Assembly: GCA_030762935.1 (NCBI GenBank)
Contig: CM060895.1
Location: forward strand, 38,000,001-38,064,000
Direction of reading: 5' to 3'
Length of the DNA: 64,000 nt
DNA from: Hymenopus coronatus
Lineage: Eukaryota > Arthropoda > Insecta > Mantodea > Hymenopodidae
Below the pieces are notes generated by a model. It was given only the letters and a program-made list of their open reading frames with translations. It searched no databases and was not told the origin of the DNA. Within the stretch, counting starts at the first letter, position 1; each line of letters begins with the position of its first letter. Positions 23,416 to 34,494 of this stretch are shown piece after piece. Both the position numbers and the translations under genes were made by a program.

Positions 23416-24669
23416 AAATTAAACATTATAATAATTAGAGCTCGGTCTGGGACCAACAAATTGCCGGATTGAGGTTCGATGCACACAGAGTAGTTCAATA
23501 ACGTGATTGAGTAGGCGTGGTCTGTACAGAGCGTTTCGGAACATGTTTGCATATCTAGCATTGCTCACTGCCTGAGCTCGATCAGTTCCTGCTAGTAGAT
23601 AAACCAGTGAACAGTAAAAGAGAGCGCAGATTGAAAAATGTTGAAAATACGAAAGGGTAGGTATTCGACACTGAAAAAACTGATAATATTTTGAGTAACA
23701 GGAGGAGATCATTTTCATTCGAAACAGTATAGACTATCATGTAATTCACTATTATGGATTTTGAGCGAGTTTAGTTGATTATGTTTATTGTTTTTTCATA
23801 GCACTGCACACTATTAGCCTGAATTCTTGTATCAAACTTTATATTGTTTTCTGTAAAAGAGCAAGGCATTCTTATTTACTAATCGTATAATGAAATATTT
23901 ATTTTATTGTGTTACTTTATGAATTATAACGGTGCATATAATGTCATGTAATGAGTTGTTTTTGGAACACATTATACCTCAACGTGTGCATGTTTACGCT
24001 ACAAACCTTCCCCGCTACCCTCTCTTGATACCGCTGACTGCTCTGTGTGTTCGTAATCTGTGCTCTTTGGAACCTAAAACCGAGCCCTAATAAGAATAAT
24101 AATGATTTGTTATTCTCTGCATTATCCATGCATTAATTTTAAGGTGCAATGCAGTACATTCAGGGTATACAAATGGTCTTCAAGGCCATTGCGTTGCACC
24201 CATCTCACTCAAGGTTTGTATTCGGAGAAGCGATCATTGCAGAATGTATATTCAGTGCCTTCTTCAGATATCTGCTCTGAATTATCGTCAACAAAAAGAA
24301 GTTGCAGAGTCCGAGTCACTGAAGCCTCCTTTTGTACTTTATCTTTACATTCTTTTTCGAGAATATAATTTTGCTTCTGTTTTCTTTAACTCCGCTACAA
24401 CTTTCTTCTCCTTGGGTGATTTCAAGCATTAGATGATGTGTCATTGACCTGTGAATCTTGAGGTGGGGTCTTGAAGATTTGGCGAATTTGCCGGACATCT
24501 TGGAGTTTCAAGACTGGCTGTAGTAATAAGATGAGTGTCAAACTTCTGATGTGTTGCAAATTTGTTGCCTGTTGCAAAGAATTTTCCAGAAGCCGTTTAT
24601 AGAGCTTTCCATTGTTGCTGCTTTCGTGTAGGCTACGCCAAATAATATTGTCGAATGTATTTGTAGTGT

Positions 24670-24800
24670 ATAACGCGCGCTTTTACCATTATGGCACTGC
24701 AGGCGATGACGCTGATGAAGATGGAGCACCGATGGAATGTTATGGCGGCAGAAACCGGAGAAAAACAGTCCCTGCGCCAATTTGTCCACCAGTGGCTGAG
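24670..24800 (-). repeat. SINE fragment, 'GTGGTGGACAAAGCGG' family
   Basis: The complement matches 7385-7562: 'ggtggacaaattggcgcagg', 'ctccggtttctgccgccat', 'gatgacgctgatgaagatgga' read in reverse, ending 'taaaagcgcgcgtt'. No poly-A remains. Confidence 0.65.
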
Positions 24801-24899
24801 TGGTTAGTCGTGTATTGGGAAACTCAATGTATCACATATAATAAGAAATAGCTGTTTAGCGCCAAATAACCTTAAATACAATAGGAAATAGGAAATCCG

Positions 24900-25136
24900 C
24901 CCGCCTGGGTATTGTGGTGGTAACGTGTCTGCCTCACATTCAAAAGGTCGTGAGTTCGAATCTCGCTTAGGGTGAGTTAACCGGATAAGGTTTTTTTTTT
25001 TTCGGGATTTTCCCTTTTACTGAGAAGACGAATGTCGAGTAACTTTAAGCTCCATGGGCCCCGAAATCATTTGAGCATAATTTCACCAATTTCATTCATC
25101 GTCCGATATGACCATCCAGGTTAAAGGACGTTAAAC

Positions 25137-25168
<32 letters not shown>
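24900..25168 (+). repeat. tRNA-derived SINE, 'TTAAAGGACGTTAA' family, with target-site duplication
   Basis: tRNA-like head (GCCTGGGTATTGTGGTGGTA and GTCGTGAGTTCGAATCTCGC), body 'agaagacgaatgtcgagtaac', 'ggttaaaggacgttaaac' and about 28 A. GGAAATCCG flanks it at 24891-24899 and 25169-25177. Confidence 0.9.
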
Positions 25169-25170
<2 letters not shown>

Positions 25171-25664
25171 AAATCCGTAGAGGCGTATAATAAGAAGCGC
25201 AAAATTGCCCGCCTGGATTGTGGGGTAGTCCCACAGTTGGTACTTATTAATTAATCATATCTCCAAGGCTGTGACGCTCGCGAGCAATGAGCACTCTCCT
25301 GCTTTTTCAGGGAGTGGGATTTCACAAAAATACCTTTTATTACATGGGTTTATTGCTTTTAATAACTTCTCACACCAGCGTTTGCAGCAACTACACATTG
25401 AAGCAAAAAGAAAGAAATCTAGGAAGCACGTCACAAACTGTATATCGAATGTCAATCTAAATTGCTTGTTTCTCGGGCTGTCGTGATCACAGGGACACTT
25501 CGCGTAACACATACGTCTGTCCAGGCAGCTTTTCAACTTCGACTCCCAGCAACACATCTCCTTGCTTTGTTCACCCCTGCGTTATATTCAAGATTCTACA
25601 ATTTTACTGTTTGACAGCTATTACTATTATACCATCATTAATTACCTCAGTCAATAACAAACTG

Positions 25665-25903
25665 TCTCAGTAGTATGGTGGTACCGTGTCTGCTTCACTT
25701 TCAAAAGGTCTTGAGTTCGAATCTAGCTTAGGGTGAGATGCTTGGATAAGGTTTTTTTTCGGAGTTTTCGCTTATCCTGAGAAGACGAATGTTGAGTAAC
25801 TTTAAGCTCTATGAACTCCGAGATTATTTGAGCATCATTTCACTAATTTCATTGATCGTCCGATGCGATCAACCAGGTTAAAGGACGTTAAGCTAAAAAA
25901 AAA
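25665..25903 (+). repeat. tRNA-derived SINE, 'TTAAAGGACGTTAA' family
   Basis: Second forward copy about 500 bases from the first: 'gtagtatggtggtaccgtg', 'cttgagttcgaatctagc', 'gagaagacgaatgttgag', 'ggttaaaggacgttaagc' and a short A-run. Confidence 0.85.
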
Positions 25904-26405
25904 GCGTAAAATCACCCCATGGTTACACAGCTCGATTCGAAGAAAAGCCAACATTATTATTGTGAATAGGTTTTTCGTAAGTAATATTTTTAACAAAATA
26001 ATATTGCAAGAAGTATTTACTTTAAACGGGATTAAACATACTTAACATACACATCCAAACAACCCAGAATTGAACTGTTTTCAGGTCATAGTTCCTGTAA
26101 GTTAAACTCTGTAATGACTTCCTTGTCGCCGTGTTAATCCTCAAACAATGTGAGGACGTATTTCTGGTGCTTTCCGTCAGAGTTTTCTATTTACTAGTAT
26201 AAGAATTTAGGCGTTGCTTACATTGTTGCAAAAACATCTAACCGCCTTTTGTTTTTGTACTCGCGGAGTGTAGTAATTATTTATATTCTGTGGAGAACAG
26301 CTATTGTGTTTTCCTATTCCATGGCATTCTCAACTTAAAGACAAGGCCTTCTTATAAGCATGTTTCTTTAAAACACCAATGTGTTCACATAAAAGAATAA
26401 GGATG

Positions 26406-26590
26406 ACTGATTCCGTGGTCAAGTGGTCAGCGAGCTGACTTCTCACCCAGAGGTCCCGGGTTCGATCCCCGGCTTAGGCGGGGAATTTTTCTTTAACCAG
26501 AATTATTCCCTATCCCCCACAGACTCTGAAAGTATGTATGTGCGTGAGTGTTTGAGTGAAATAAAATGATTTAAACCAAAGTAAAAGAAC
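26406..26590 (+). repeat. tRNA-derived SINE, 'TATTCCCTATCC' family
   Basis: Good tRNA-like head: GATTCCGTGGTCAAGTGGTC (A-box region) and GGTCCCGGGTTCGATCCCCG (B-box), then 'cagaattattccctatccc'. Same body as 8625-8878. Confidence 0.8.
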
Positions 26591-26757
26591 CTACAGAAAA
26601 CAAGTTGTTTCAAGTGCAAAGCCCCCGATATGACTTAGATGTTAAAGGGGGCAATATAAATGAAAAAAAAAAGAATAATTTATAAAAACATTTTAGTGAT
26701 TTATGAAAATAAATTAGAAGGTGCTTTATAGCCGCATGTCTATCAGAGGAATTGAAC

Positions 26758-27656
26758 TGATGTGTTCCATTCACATGACTTTCTCTACATCTCTGCAAAA
26801 AAATATTATGAAAAAGCTTATGCTTCTACTTACTTCATGCTAATCGAGAAATAAAATTAGCAAAAATAGTCTTATTACTTGCTTTCTTGTCAGTAGAAAA
26901 ACAAAATAAGGGGGTACCATAGGATAAAGTGATAATCAAAAGCTGGTTGCTATGTGACTGAAGTTCCTTTGTTTGTATGGATAGGAGTTGACAAATTTCG
27001 TATGAGAAAAGTAAAAGTTTTTTAAAGCTGAAACCAATAACAAGGAATATCTAAAAAGCAATCAACTCAACGAAAAAAATTAATATTACATAAATTGTTT
27101 GTTTTTAACGTGCTCTACATTTTTGTGTGGTACGTTTTTGTTCATCTCTTATGGTTTAGTAGTTATGCAAAATTCCGTAAAATTCATCCAGAATAAAGTA
27201 GCCTTCAGAGGCTGTTCCCAGAAAATTCAAGATATACGTTTTATTTGTAAGGTAAATGTCTTTAATATACGATATTTTATTCAAAATCGTTAAGAGCCAT
27301 GTTTGAGAAAATCAAAATTTTCGAAAAAAGTTCCATGTAAAGGGTAGTTTGGGGTGGGGGATTTTTCTCAAAATCTTCGTGTCGCATCCCTGGAAGATAC
27401 AAAAATTAAATACCAAGTTTGGTATTTTACCGACTTTTCGTTTTTGAGTTATCGTGTTCAAAGGCACACGGACACATGGACACACTGACACCGGACACAC
27501 ACACACATACGGACCTTTTTTCTGAAAATACATTTTTTTGGATACATGGGACCCTAAAACATAAATTTCCGGTGAAATCTCGGTATTGACTTTTTTGGTG
27601 GAGTGCAATACCTTCCCTATACACTATATACATAGTACGTATAGAGAAAGTAAAAA
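26758..27656 (+). repeat. HINE-like element, full-length copy
   Basis: Textbook copy: 5' TGATGTGTTCCATTCACATG, ACTTTCTCTA, GCTAAT...ATTAGC inverted repeat, palindrome TACCAAGTTTGGTA, CACACGGACACATGG-type microsatellite, hairpin, and ATAGAGAAAGTAAAAA. Confidence 0.9.
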
Positions 27657-28083
27657 GTTGAGTACATACTAAATCTATTTGATGCGATTTAATACATCAT
27701 TATATATCATTTCATTAATATTACATCTGAAGTATATTTTAAATTATTTCTCTTAGAGTTGAGAGAGAATGTAAGCTTAACGAACTGAAATTCAAGTCAT
27801 ACACACCCCCGAGTAAAAATATTACGTGCAAGTTCTAGAATATTGAGTTTAAAAGCAAACGATTTATTATGTTGATCAAATAGTTTTAAAATATTTTTAA
27901 GGCTAATAGCAATGGGACTTTACTACTTTATTTATTGTGAAATAGAAGCAATTTAGTATCTTAATCATAAGGCAACGTGTTACGTGCATAAGATAAAAGA
28001 AGGTTATAAACTTGAAAATTGTGTAATTTGCCTAACCACAGTCGGTGGTTGTAATGCTTATCATACGCAAAATAAGATTAATA
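27657..28083. other. Unassigned AT-rich spacer
   Basis: Nothing recognised between a HINE-like copy and a mariner element. Confidence 0.4.
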
Positions 28084-29326
28084 CGAGGTACGTCCAGAAA
28101 GTAAGTTCCGTTTGGTAATAAAATTAAATTGTGTACAGATACAGAATAATTATTTATTGCACAAAATTCTACAACTCTTAAATTACTTTTCCACATAACT
28201 GCCGAAATTTTGCAGGCATTTGTCATAGCGTGGCATAAGTTTTTGTATACCTTCTTCATAGAAGTTTGCCGTCTGTGTCTTCAAAAAGTTGGAAACATTT
28301 TCTTTCAGCTCTTCGTCATTGTTGAAGTGTTGACCGCCAAGGAAAGACTTGAGATGTAAGAACAGATGAAAGTCGCTAGGAGCGAGGTCAGGGCTGTACG
28401 GAGGATGGTCAAACACGTCCCAGCCAAATCCCTGTAGGAGGTTTTTCGTCACATTTGCAGTGTGTGGTCGTGCGTTGTCGTGAAGAAAAACAACACCTTT
28501 TGGCAGCAATCCTCGGCGCTTATTCTGTATTGCGCGGCGCAATTTCGTAAGTGTCTCGCAATAAACATCTGCTTTGATTGTTTGACCACGCGGTAAGAAA
28601 TCAATGAGTAAGATGCCTTTCCAGTCTCAGAACACTGTGCACATCATTTTTCGAGGTGTCAAGATTTGTTTCGGCTTAACCTTTGCTGGGGATGAAGTGT
28701 GCCTCCATTCCATTGATTGCCGCTTACTTTCAGGGGTGTCCTAAGAAACCCAAGCCTCATTTCCTGTGACTATCTGTGTCAGAAATTCTTCGCTGTCTTC
28801 ATCATAACGGGTTAAAAACTGAAGTGCACTACCCATCCAATTATTGATCGTGAGCTTTGGGGAAATTCCATAGCGAGAACACTAATTGTAAACTTGCGGT
28901 TTTCCTGGATCTTGTCATCAATCGCGTGAACCAGTTCTTCTGTAATCAAACATGGACGCCCACTTCGTTCTTCATCGTGCACTTCACTACGTCCTTCATT
29001 GAACTGTCGGACCCATCTTCTCACCATTGAACCACTCATCGCATTTTGTTCGTAAACTTCGCAAATTTGCCGATAAATTTCAATTGGTTTCACTTTCCTA
29101 GCATTCAGAAAACGAATCACAGATCTGATTTCACAAGCGGCGGGATTTTCAATCAACGCCGACATTCTAAACAAGCACAACAAAGCGTATATGGCTGACA
29201 GCGATCTCAAAATGGCGCACTTTCTTCTCCTTGATACAGAGCGTCTATTGCGCATGTGCGGAACTGCGATCGCAGCGCTGCAGCGGAGATAAATTGAAAT
29301 AGAACTTACTTTCTGAACGTACCTCG
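28084..29326 (-). mobile_element. mariner-family DNA transposon, decayed
   Basis: Inverted ends CGAGGTACGTCCAGAAAGTA on the left and the matching TACTTTCTGAACGTACCTCG on the right, flanked by TA on both sides (28082-28083 and 29327-29328), as Tc1/mariner insertions require. It encloses broken transposase on the minus strand. Its ends and N-terminal protein resemble those of the intact mariner at 51172-52505, so the two are probably from related lineages. Confidence 0.92.
28183..29255 (-). pseudogene. mariner transposase, broken
   Basis: The N-terminal part (ending near 28835) has the paired helix-turn-helix region with 'HDEERSGRP'. The C-terminal part (28183-28560) has 'FLHDNARPHT' and 'PPYSPDLAPSDFHLF', the second and third catalytic aspartates of the mariner DD34D triad. 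Between them the frame is broken by stops and shifts, and roughly 35 residues are missing after the HTH region. The first catalytic aspartate is replaced: the motif reads V-T-G-N-E where family members have V-T-G-D-E. This protein could not catalyse transposition. N-terminal residues before 'MSALIENPAA' in the open frame are likely not part of the protein. Confidence 0.9.
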
Positions 29327-29941
29327 TATAAACAACGTATTACTACCAGTGTAGAAATTATTACTACTGCGCAGGTGGAACGAAGCCACCACTGCTATTG
29401 TTGTATCAAATCAGTCTTCGTCACTCGGCAAGAGTTACTAGGTACCTCCCCATGCCTGGTCTGAAGTGAGGTTCACTAAGACAATATAATTTTGCACTAT
29501 TATATATTAACTTCCACGAATGTGCCAAGCGGCATTAGTACCGCGTTTTCGATGTTTGTAGATATTCCGCAAAAAGGAGTTGCAGAACTCAACGGGGCAA
29601 GAGAACTGACAATTGACCTTCGCTTTACACATCTTGTTAACAACATAGACGTGAGCAGGTCATGGTCATTGGAGGGATAAGACGAAACTCGCTTTTGATA
29701 GAAATTAGAGTTTATGGTGGAATCAACACATAAACGTAACAAAAAACTTATTCAATTTATTTACATTTTATTTGAGTTTCAAAACATCAAATGCTCTGCA
29801 AGTTACACATAGAAAGGGAGAAAAAAGGATGAGGACCCGGAGCACATTCCTACAGATACCAATGTGCTTTAAACCTCCAGAACTCCTATCATGGTTAACT
29901 TCCGTATTGAAAGAATAGTGAAAAGAGCACAATTGGAAAAA
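29327..29941. other. Unassigned spacer
   Basis: No gene or repeat recognised. The open frame 29492-29680 has no domain support. Confidence 0.35.
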
Positions 29942-30826
29942 TCTGATGTGTTACACTCACATGACTTTCTCTAGCTGTTCTACAAACTTCATACATAAGA
30001 TTCTTCTTCTTTCTGCACCTTGCTAATTGTGGTACTCAGCACAATGTTCTTATTATTTAGTTCCGTATAAGTAGGAAGAAAATAAGGGAATACACTAGGC
30101 TAAACCAATAGTCAAATGTTTTAAAAGCTGTCGTTATGCGATGGCATTACAAATCTCTTCTTTTCTTGGCCAGGAGTAGAACAAAAGAAAAACGGACACT
30201 CCCGTCTGAGAAAAGTATAAATACCTCACAACTGAAACTAATAACAATGAATACCTCGAAAACAGTAAGCTCCGCGAGAAACATGTATATGACATAACTT
30301 GTGTATTTTAGCAAAACCTACATTTTTTGTATAGTAAGTTTTTGTCTATCTCTTACGGTTTACTTGTTATGCCAAATTAAGCAAAATTCATCCAGAATGA
30401 ACAGGTCTTCAGAAGCTATTCCCAGAAAATTCAAGATATACATTTGATTTGTCAGGTAAATATCTTTAATATATGATATTTTAATCAAAATCGTTAGAGC
30501 CATTTTTAATAAAATAAACATTTTCGAAAAAAGTTCCATGTAAAGGGTAGTTTGGGGTGGGGGATTTTTCTCAAAATCTTCGTGTCACATCCCTGGAAGA
30601 TACTAAACTTAAATACCAAGTTTGGTATTTTAGCTACTTTTCGTTTTTGAGTTATCGTGTTCACAGACACACGGACATACGGACCTTTTTCTGAAAATGC
30701 TTTTTTTGGATACGGGGGTCCTAAAACATGTATTTGCGGTGAAATCTCGGTATCGAATTTTTGGGTGGAATACAATACTTCTCTATCCCTATGTACATTG
30801 TACATACGGGGCTACAGAAAGTAAAA
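29942..30826 (+). repeat. HINE-like element, full-length copy
   Basis: 5' TCTGATGTGTTACACTCACA, ACTTTCTCTA, middle, TACCAAGTTTGGTA palindrome, very short CACACGGACATACGG microsatellite, hairpin and CAGAAAGTAAAA. Confidence 0.88.
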
Positions 30827-31034
30827 TAAAACACTTTATAAGGCAAATTAATTACAATTTATTATTCAGGTGGCATTCCATACATTATATAATAAGCTTA
30901 CTTCTTGCATTAAATTTGTATAAAATGTTATGCAACTTAATAATGTATACATTTATATAAAATATAACTTTGGTATGATGTACCTACTCCAAAATATTTA
31001 AAAATTAAGTTAAATAACTATTAAGAATTAAATT

Positions 31035-31130
31035 AATGGATAGATGGAGTAGCCGGGATTTGCACCATGGATCTCCCGGTCTCCATCCAGTTTCAGTTAC
31101 CCCCAGTTACCATGGTGACGTGTTGAAACG
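31035..31130 (-). repeat. tRNA-like SINE head, 'GCCATGGTAGCTCAGTGG' type
   Basis: The complement shows 'gaccgggagatccatggtgcaaatcccggctact', a degraded T-arm/B-box like those at 31291, 39690 and 63115. Confidence 0.55.
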
Positions 31131-31290
31131 GCTTTAAATTCCCTAAATGACTGCCATGTTTTCCGAGGATTTCTCAAACCTAACCCGGGTGTCATAGTTT
31201 AACCAACTTTTAGATCAATCAAAGAGAATAAATTGTTTCTTATTGTTCACTAGGAAAATACGCGAGTCAGTTGGGCAAGTTTAGTGTCGT

Positions 31291-31385
31291 GTTGGTATGT
31301 TGCCACAGTAGTTAGAGCAACTGGATAGATAGGAGATTCGCGTTTCAAATCTCGGCTATGGCATTGAATTTTTCAGTCTAACTAT
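31291..31385 (+). repeat. tRNA-like SINE, 'GCCATGGTAGCTCAGTGG' type
   Basis: 'ggtatgttgccacagtagttagagcaactggat', then B-box CGTTTCAAATCTCG and 'gctatggcattgaattttt'. Several changes spoil tRNA folding. Confidence 0.6.
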
Positions 31386-32920
31386 ACTTTTCAACTCTTG
31401 TCCTACACACGGCTAGTGTAGAAAAAAACAATTACATTGACTTTCAAATGGGATGAGGTTAATCCTTGAGCGCCACCAGGCCGGCAGCCAATCGGAGTGC
31501 TGTTGTGTTCGCACTTAACTGGGGAGTAACGAGCTAAGGGATTCTCATAAATACTATTTGCGCTATGACAAAATATTCAAATTTTCCAAAAAATAATTCA
31601 CGAGGAAGATAGGAAGTAATGTTCGTAGTAAAGATGCAAAAACCACAGATTTTTAGCTCAAATGGTTTCATAATATACATGAATAAACATTATGTCCCCA
31701 GGCAGATTTGCATGCTCAGTGTGCGAATGAGAGGGAAATAGAAAAAAGTAGCTACCTGGCAACGCAGACTACGATAACGCATCTCATTCACTGCAAAGTA
31801 GAACTCCTCCTATTTGAAAAACATTATAAATTCACAATTACATTAATATTTGTAATTATTTTGATTATCTGTGGTGTAATTAATCTACCCAGAGTCCAAA
31901 ATACTGTAGGGAAATGCAGTAAGTGTTATCTTCTTTCAAGGTGCTTTTAAATATGAACTTCCCTTCTCTTTCACAGATGTGAAATAAACCTGAAAACTCT
32001 TAGAGATTCTTATATACAGATTTATTCAGTCTTTAGCGCTAGTGGGTTTAAATGGCGTCATTACTAGTTCAACGAGCCCCTTGCCGGGAAATGGGGACTG
32101 CATGCACTGTCGACTTCGTGAACTGTTGATGTACTAGACAGTATAGAACTGTTTTTCACCAGAAAATTTGGTGTCTTCTTTTCACGCGAGATGGAAGTGA
32201 CCACCGATCACAGAATTTGCATGGTTGGGTGCTACTTCTGAGCTGAAAGAATACGCTACCTAGCAGCATAACTGCTACGATTGCTATTCGCGAGACACAA
32301 GCGAATGTTCCAAATTAATATTGGAAAGGTACGACACAAGACCCAATTCACCAAGGTTACCTCGAAACTGTTGATATCCACCCCTACTACTCTTCATTCT
32401 AGTCCTCTGCAATACATGATATACGCGATACGTAGTATTGTCTTGCGCGGAGAAACGACTGGCGGCAAAGGCCGAATAAATCTGATGACTCTTATATGAA
32501 AATTAAAAATCTGGAAATTTCTAATTAAGCGTTATGTTTGCATGTTATATTAGTAAAGGTATTTTGAGTTTCGAATAGAAAATCTTATTGTGCTGTTTAT
32601 TTTGATACACTTATGTAAGATGTCAATGTTCTAACGTGCGTCAGTGTTCTTGGTGCCTTTTACCAAGAAGAGATTTCTATCATGTTCATATACTCAAAAC
32701 AGTTGAAGTTGTTAGGTTAGTAAATAATTCAGATAATTTGAAAACTAGCATAGTGTCTTACAATTAAAGCATTCATTTTCAGCACCACATCAAGAGAGAC
32801 CTAATGTGTAAGTTTAATATATGCAAATGGCTCGATAACCTCTGTGAACAAGCCTTGTCGACTCAGCCACCGTTTCAGCAGTTGCTACTGTCCTGAGGGG
32901 GCATCAATTTGCATTTAATG

Positions 32921-33244
32921 TTTGTCCAGTGACGTTTCTCTTGTAACCAATGGTAGCGTACACGTTATGAGAAACAACTGCACTTCAGCTCCAGTACAGC
33001 TCCTGTTAGAATCAGCTCCTGTTTCAGCGCTAATGTCATGAGACATTTAGTATTTGTCCAATGACGTTCCTCTTGTAACCAATGGTAGCGTAGATGTTAA
33101 GAGAGACTGATACACTTCAAATTCATGTGCAGTTGCAATCAGCTCCCGTTCCAGCCGCTAATATCATGCCCACCTGGGGCTGAAATCAGCGACCTCATTT
33201 AGTGTTTGTCCAGTGACGTTTCTCTTGTAACCAATGGTAGCGTA
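32921..33244. repeat. Three spaced copies of a 40-base CCAAT/TGACG module
   Basis: A nearly invariant block (TTTGTCCAGTGACGTTTCTC followed by TTGTAACCAATGGTAGCGTA) occurs at 32921-32960, 33053-33092 and 33205-33244, in the same direction, 132 and 152 bases apart. The sequence between the blocks is much less conserved but keeps a 'cagctcc' element. Each block holds a CCAATGG box and a TGACG half-site. It could be a diverged tandem array or a repeated regulatory module. Confidence 0.85.
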
Positions 33245-33573
33245 TCTGCTGGGCTCATAGAGAAACTTATAGTGACTGCCTGTGTGTATTTACTACACCT
33301 GCTGCTTCGGTACTCGCGTTATTGCAGGTAATGTACACACTGTAAGTGCACGGAGTATGGATGACGTAATGTTGAGCTTGCCTACACACGGGGCACAGCA
33401 GCAAGACGTCCATGAGGTTGTCAACAGACAGGACGTTAAGTCCTTGCACATACAACAAAACGCAAGGTGCTACAAATGCATGTTTTATTAATAATATTTG
33501 AAAGTTTCGGTAGCTACGCTACAAAACATTGAAATTTAAACAGAACTACAAAGTAAACGTTTTTTAAGAAAAA

Positions 33574-34494
33574 TTCTATGTGCTACTTCCATATGAATTT
33601 CTCTACCAATAAAAAATTCACATATACTCATATTATACTGTTCGTATAAATGTGATTCATTTTTTTGTTAAGTTATTCACGATATATTTTTAGGTATTAT
33701 TTCAAATTAAACAAGAAGGTTTTAACATGTGAAAACAATCATTTGATGTTAGTGTCAAGCTCTTACGGTCGAAAGGAAAGAAAGAGCGGAGGAAGAATCG
33801 TAAACCTTCAAACACGTGCTTAGGAACATGGAATATTAAGCAATACAAAAGAAGAAGAAAATAAATAGACTAACAGCAGGAAAAAAATATTTCACACAAA
33901 TAGCATATTTTAATGAGCCGTACATTTCCCCCCTAGTAAGCTGTTGTCTATTTTTAAGATCGCCTTAATATGAATCATACAAATATCACTTATACAAGGA
34001 ATAGTTCTCAAGATATTTACAAACATGTCACGAGATATATTGTGTTTTATATTTTAAGATATTAAACATGACATTTTGATCAAAATCAATATATAAAAAT
34101 AACAAAAAAGACTTTCATTTGAAGGGTAGTTTGATGTGAAAGGATTTTCATAAAAGTCTTCGTGCCACATACTTGGAAGCTACTGCATTCAAATACGAAG
34201 TTTGTGACAGGTTGAATCAAAAAGAAATTGATTTGATACGGTTGAGACTGAAACTTCGGATCTTCGACTATCAGTGCCAAGTCTTTAACGTTTCAGCTGC
34301 CATGGAGGTATACTCGGACACACACTACACATTCTCATCTGCCTCATTTTGAGTTTTGTAGTTCACAGACAGAAGCACACATGCGCACTGAACTTTTTCC
34401 ATTTTTTTTTAAAATTCAGAGTCTTTAAAACACATACTTCTGATGATGTCGAATTGGGTGGAACACCTACTAAATAAACTGCGAGAAAGTAAAG
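33574..34494 (+). repeat. HINE-like element, old full-length copy
   Basis: Strongly diverged but in order: 'tatgtgctacttccatatgaatttctcta', 'aagatatttac', 'cttcgtgccacatacttggaagctac', a CACAC tract, 'acacatacttctgatgatgtcgaattgggtgg', and a final GAGAAAGTAAAGA. The hairpin is lost. Confidence 0.65.

Larger units (their letters stand above)
22566..26405. other. Unassigned sequence with several SINEs
   Basis: SINEs are listed separately at 23130, 24670, 24900 and 25665. Between them I see only short unsupported open frames. Confidence 0.35.
30827..32900. other. Unassigned sequence with two tRNA-like SINE heads
   Basis: SINE heads at 31035 and 31291 are listed separately. Nothing else recognised. 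Confidence 0.35.

Noticed and set aside
32921..33244. CRISPR-like array
   Set aside because: Three 40-base repeats with long unequal, partly similar spacers in a eukaryotic setting do not make a CRISPR array.
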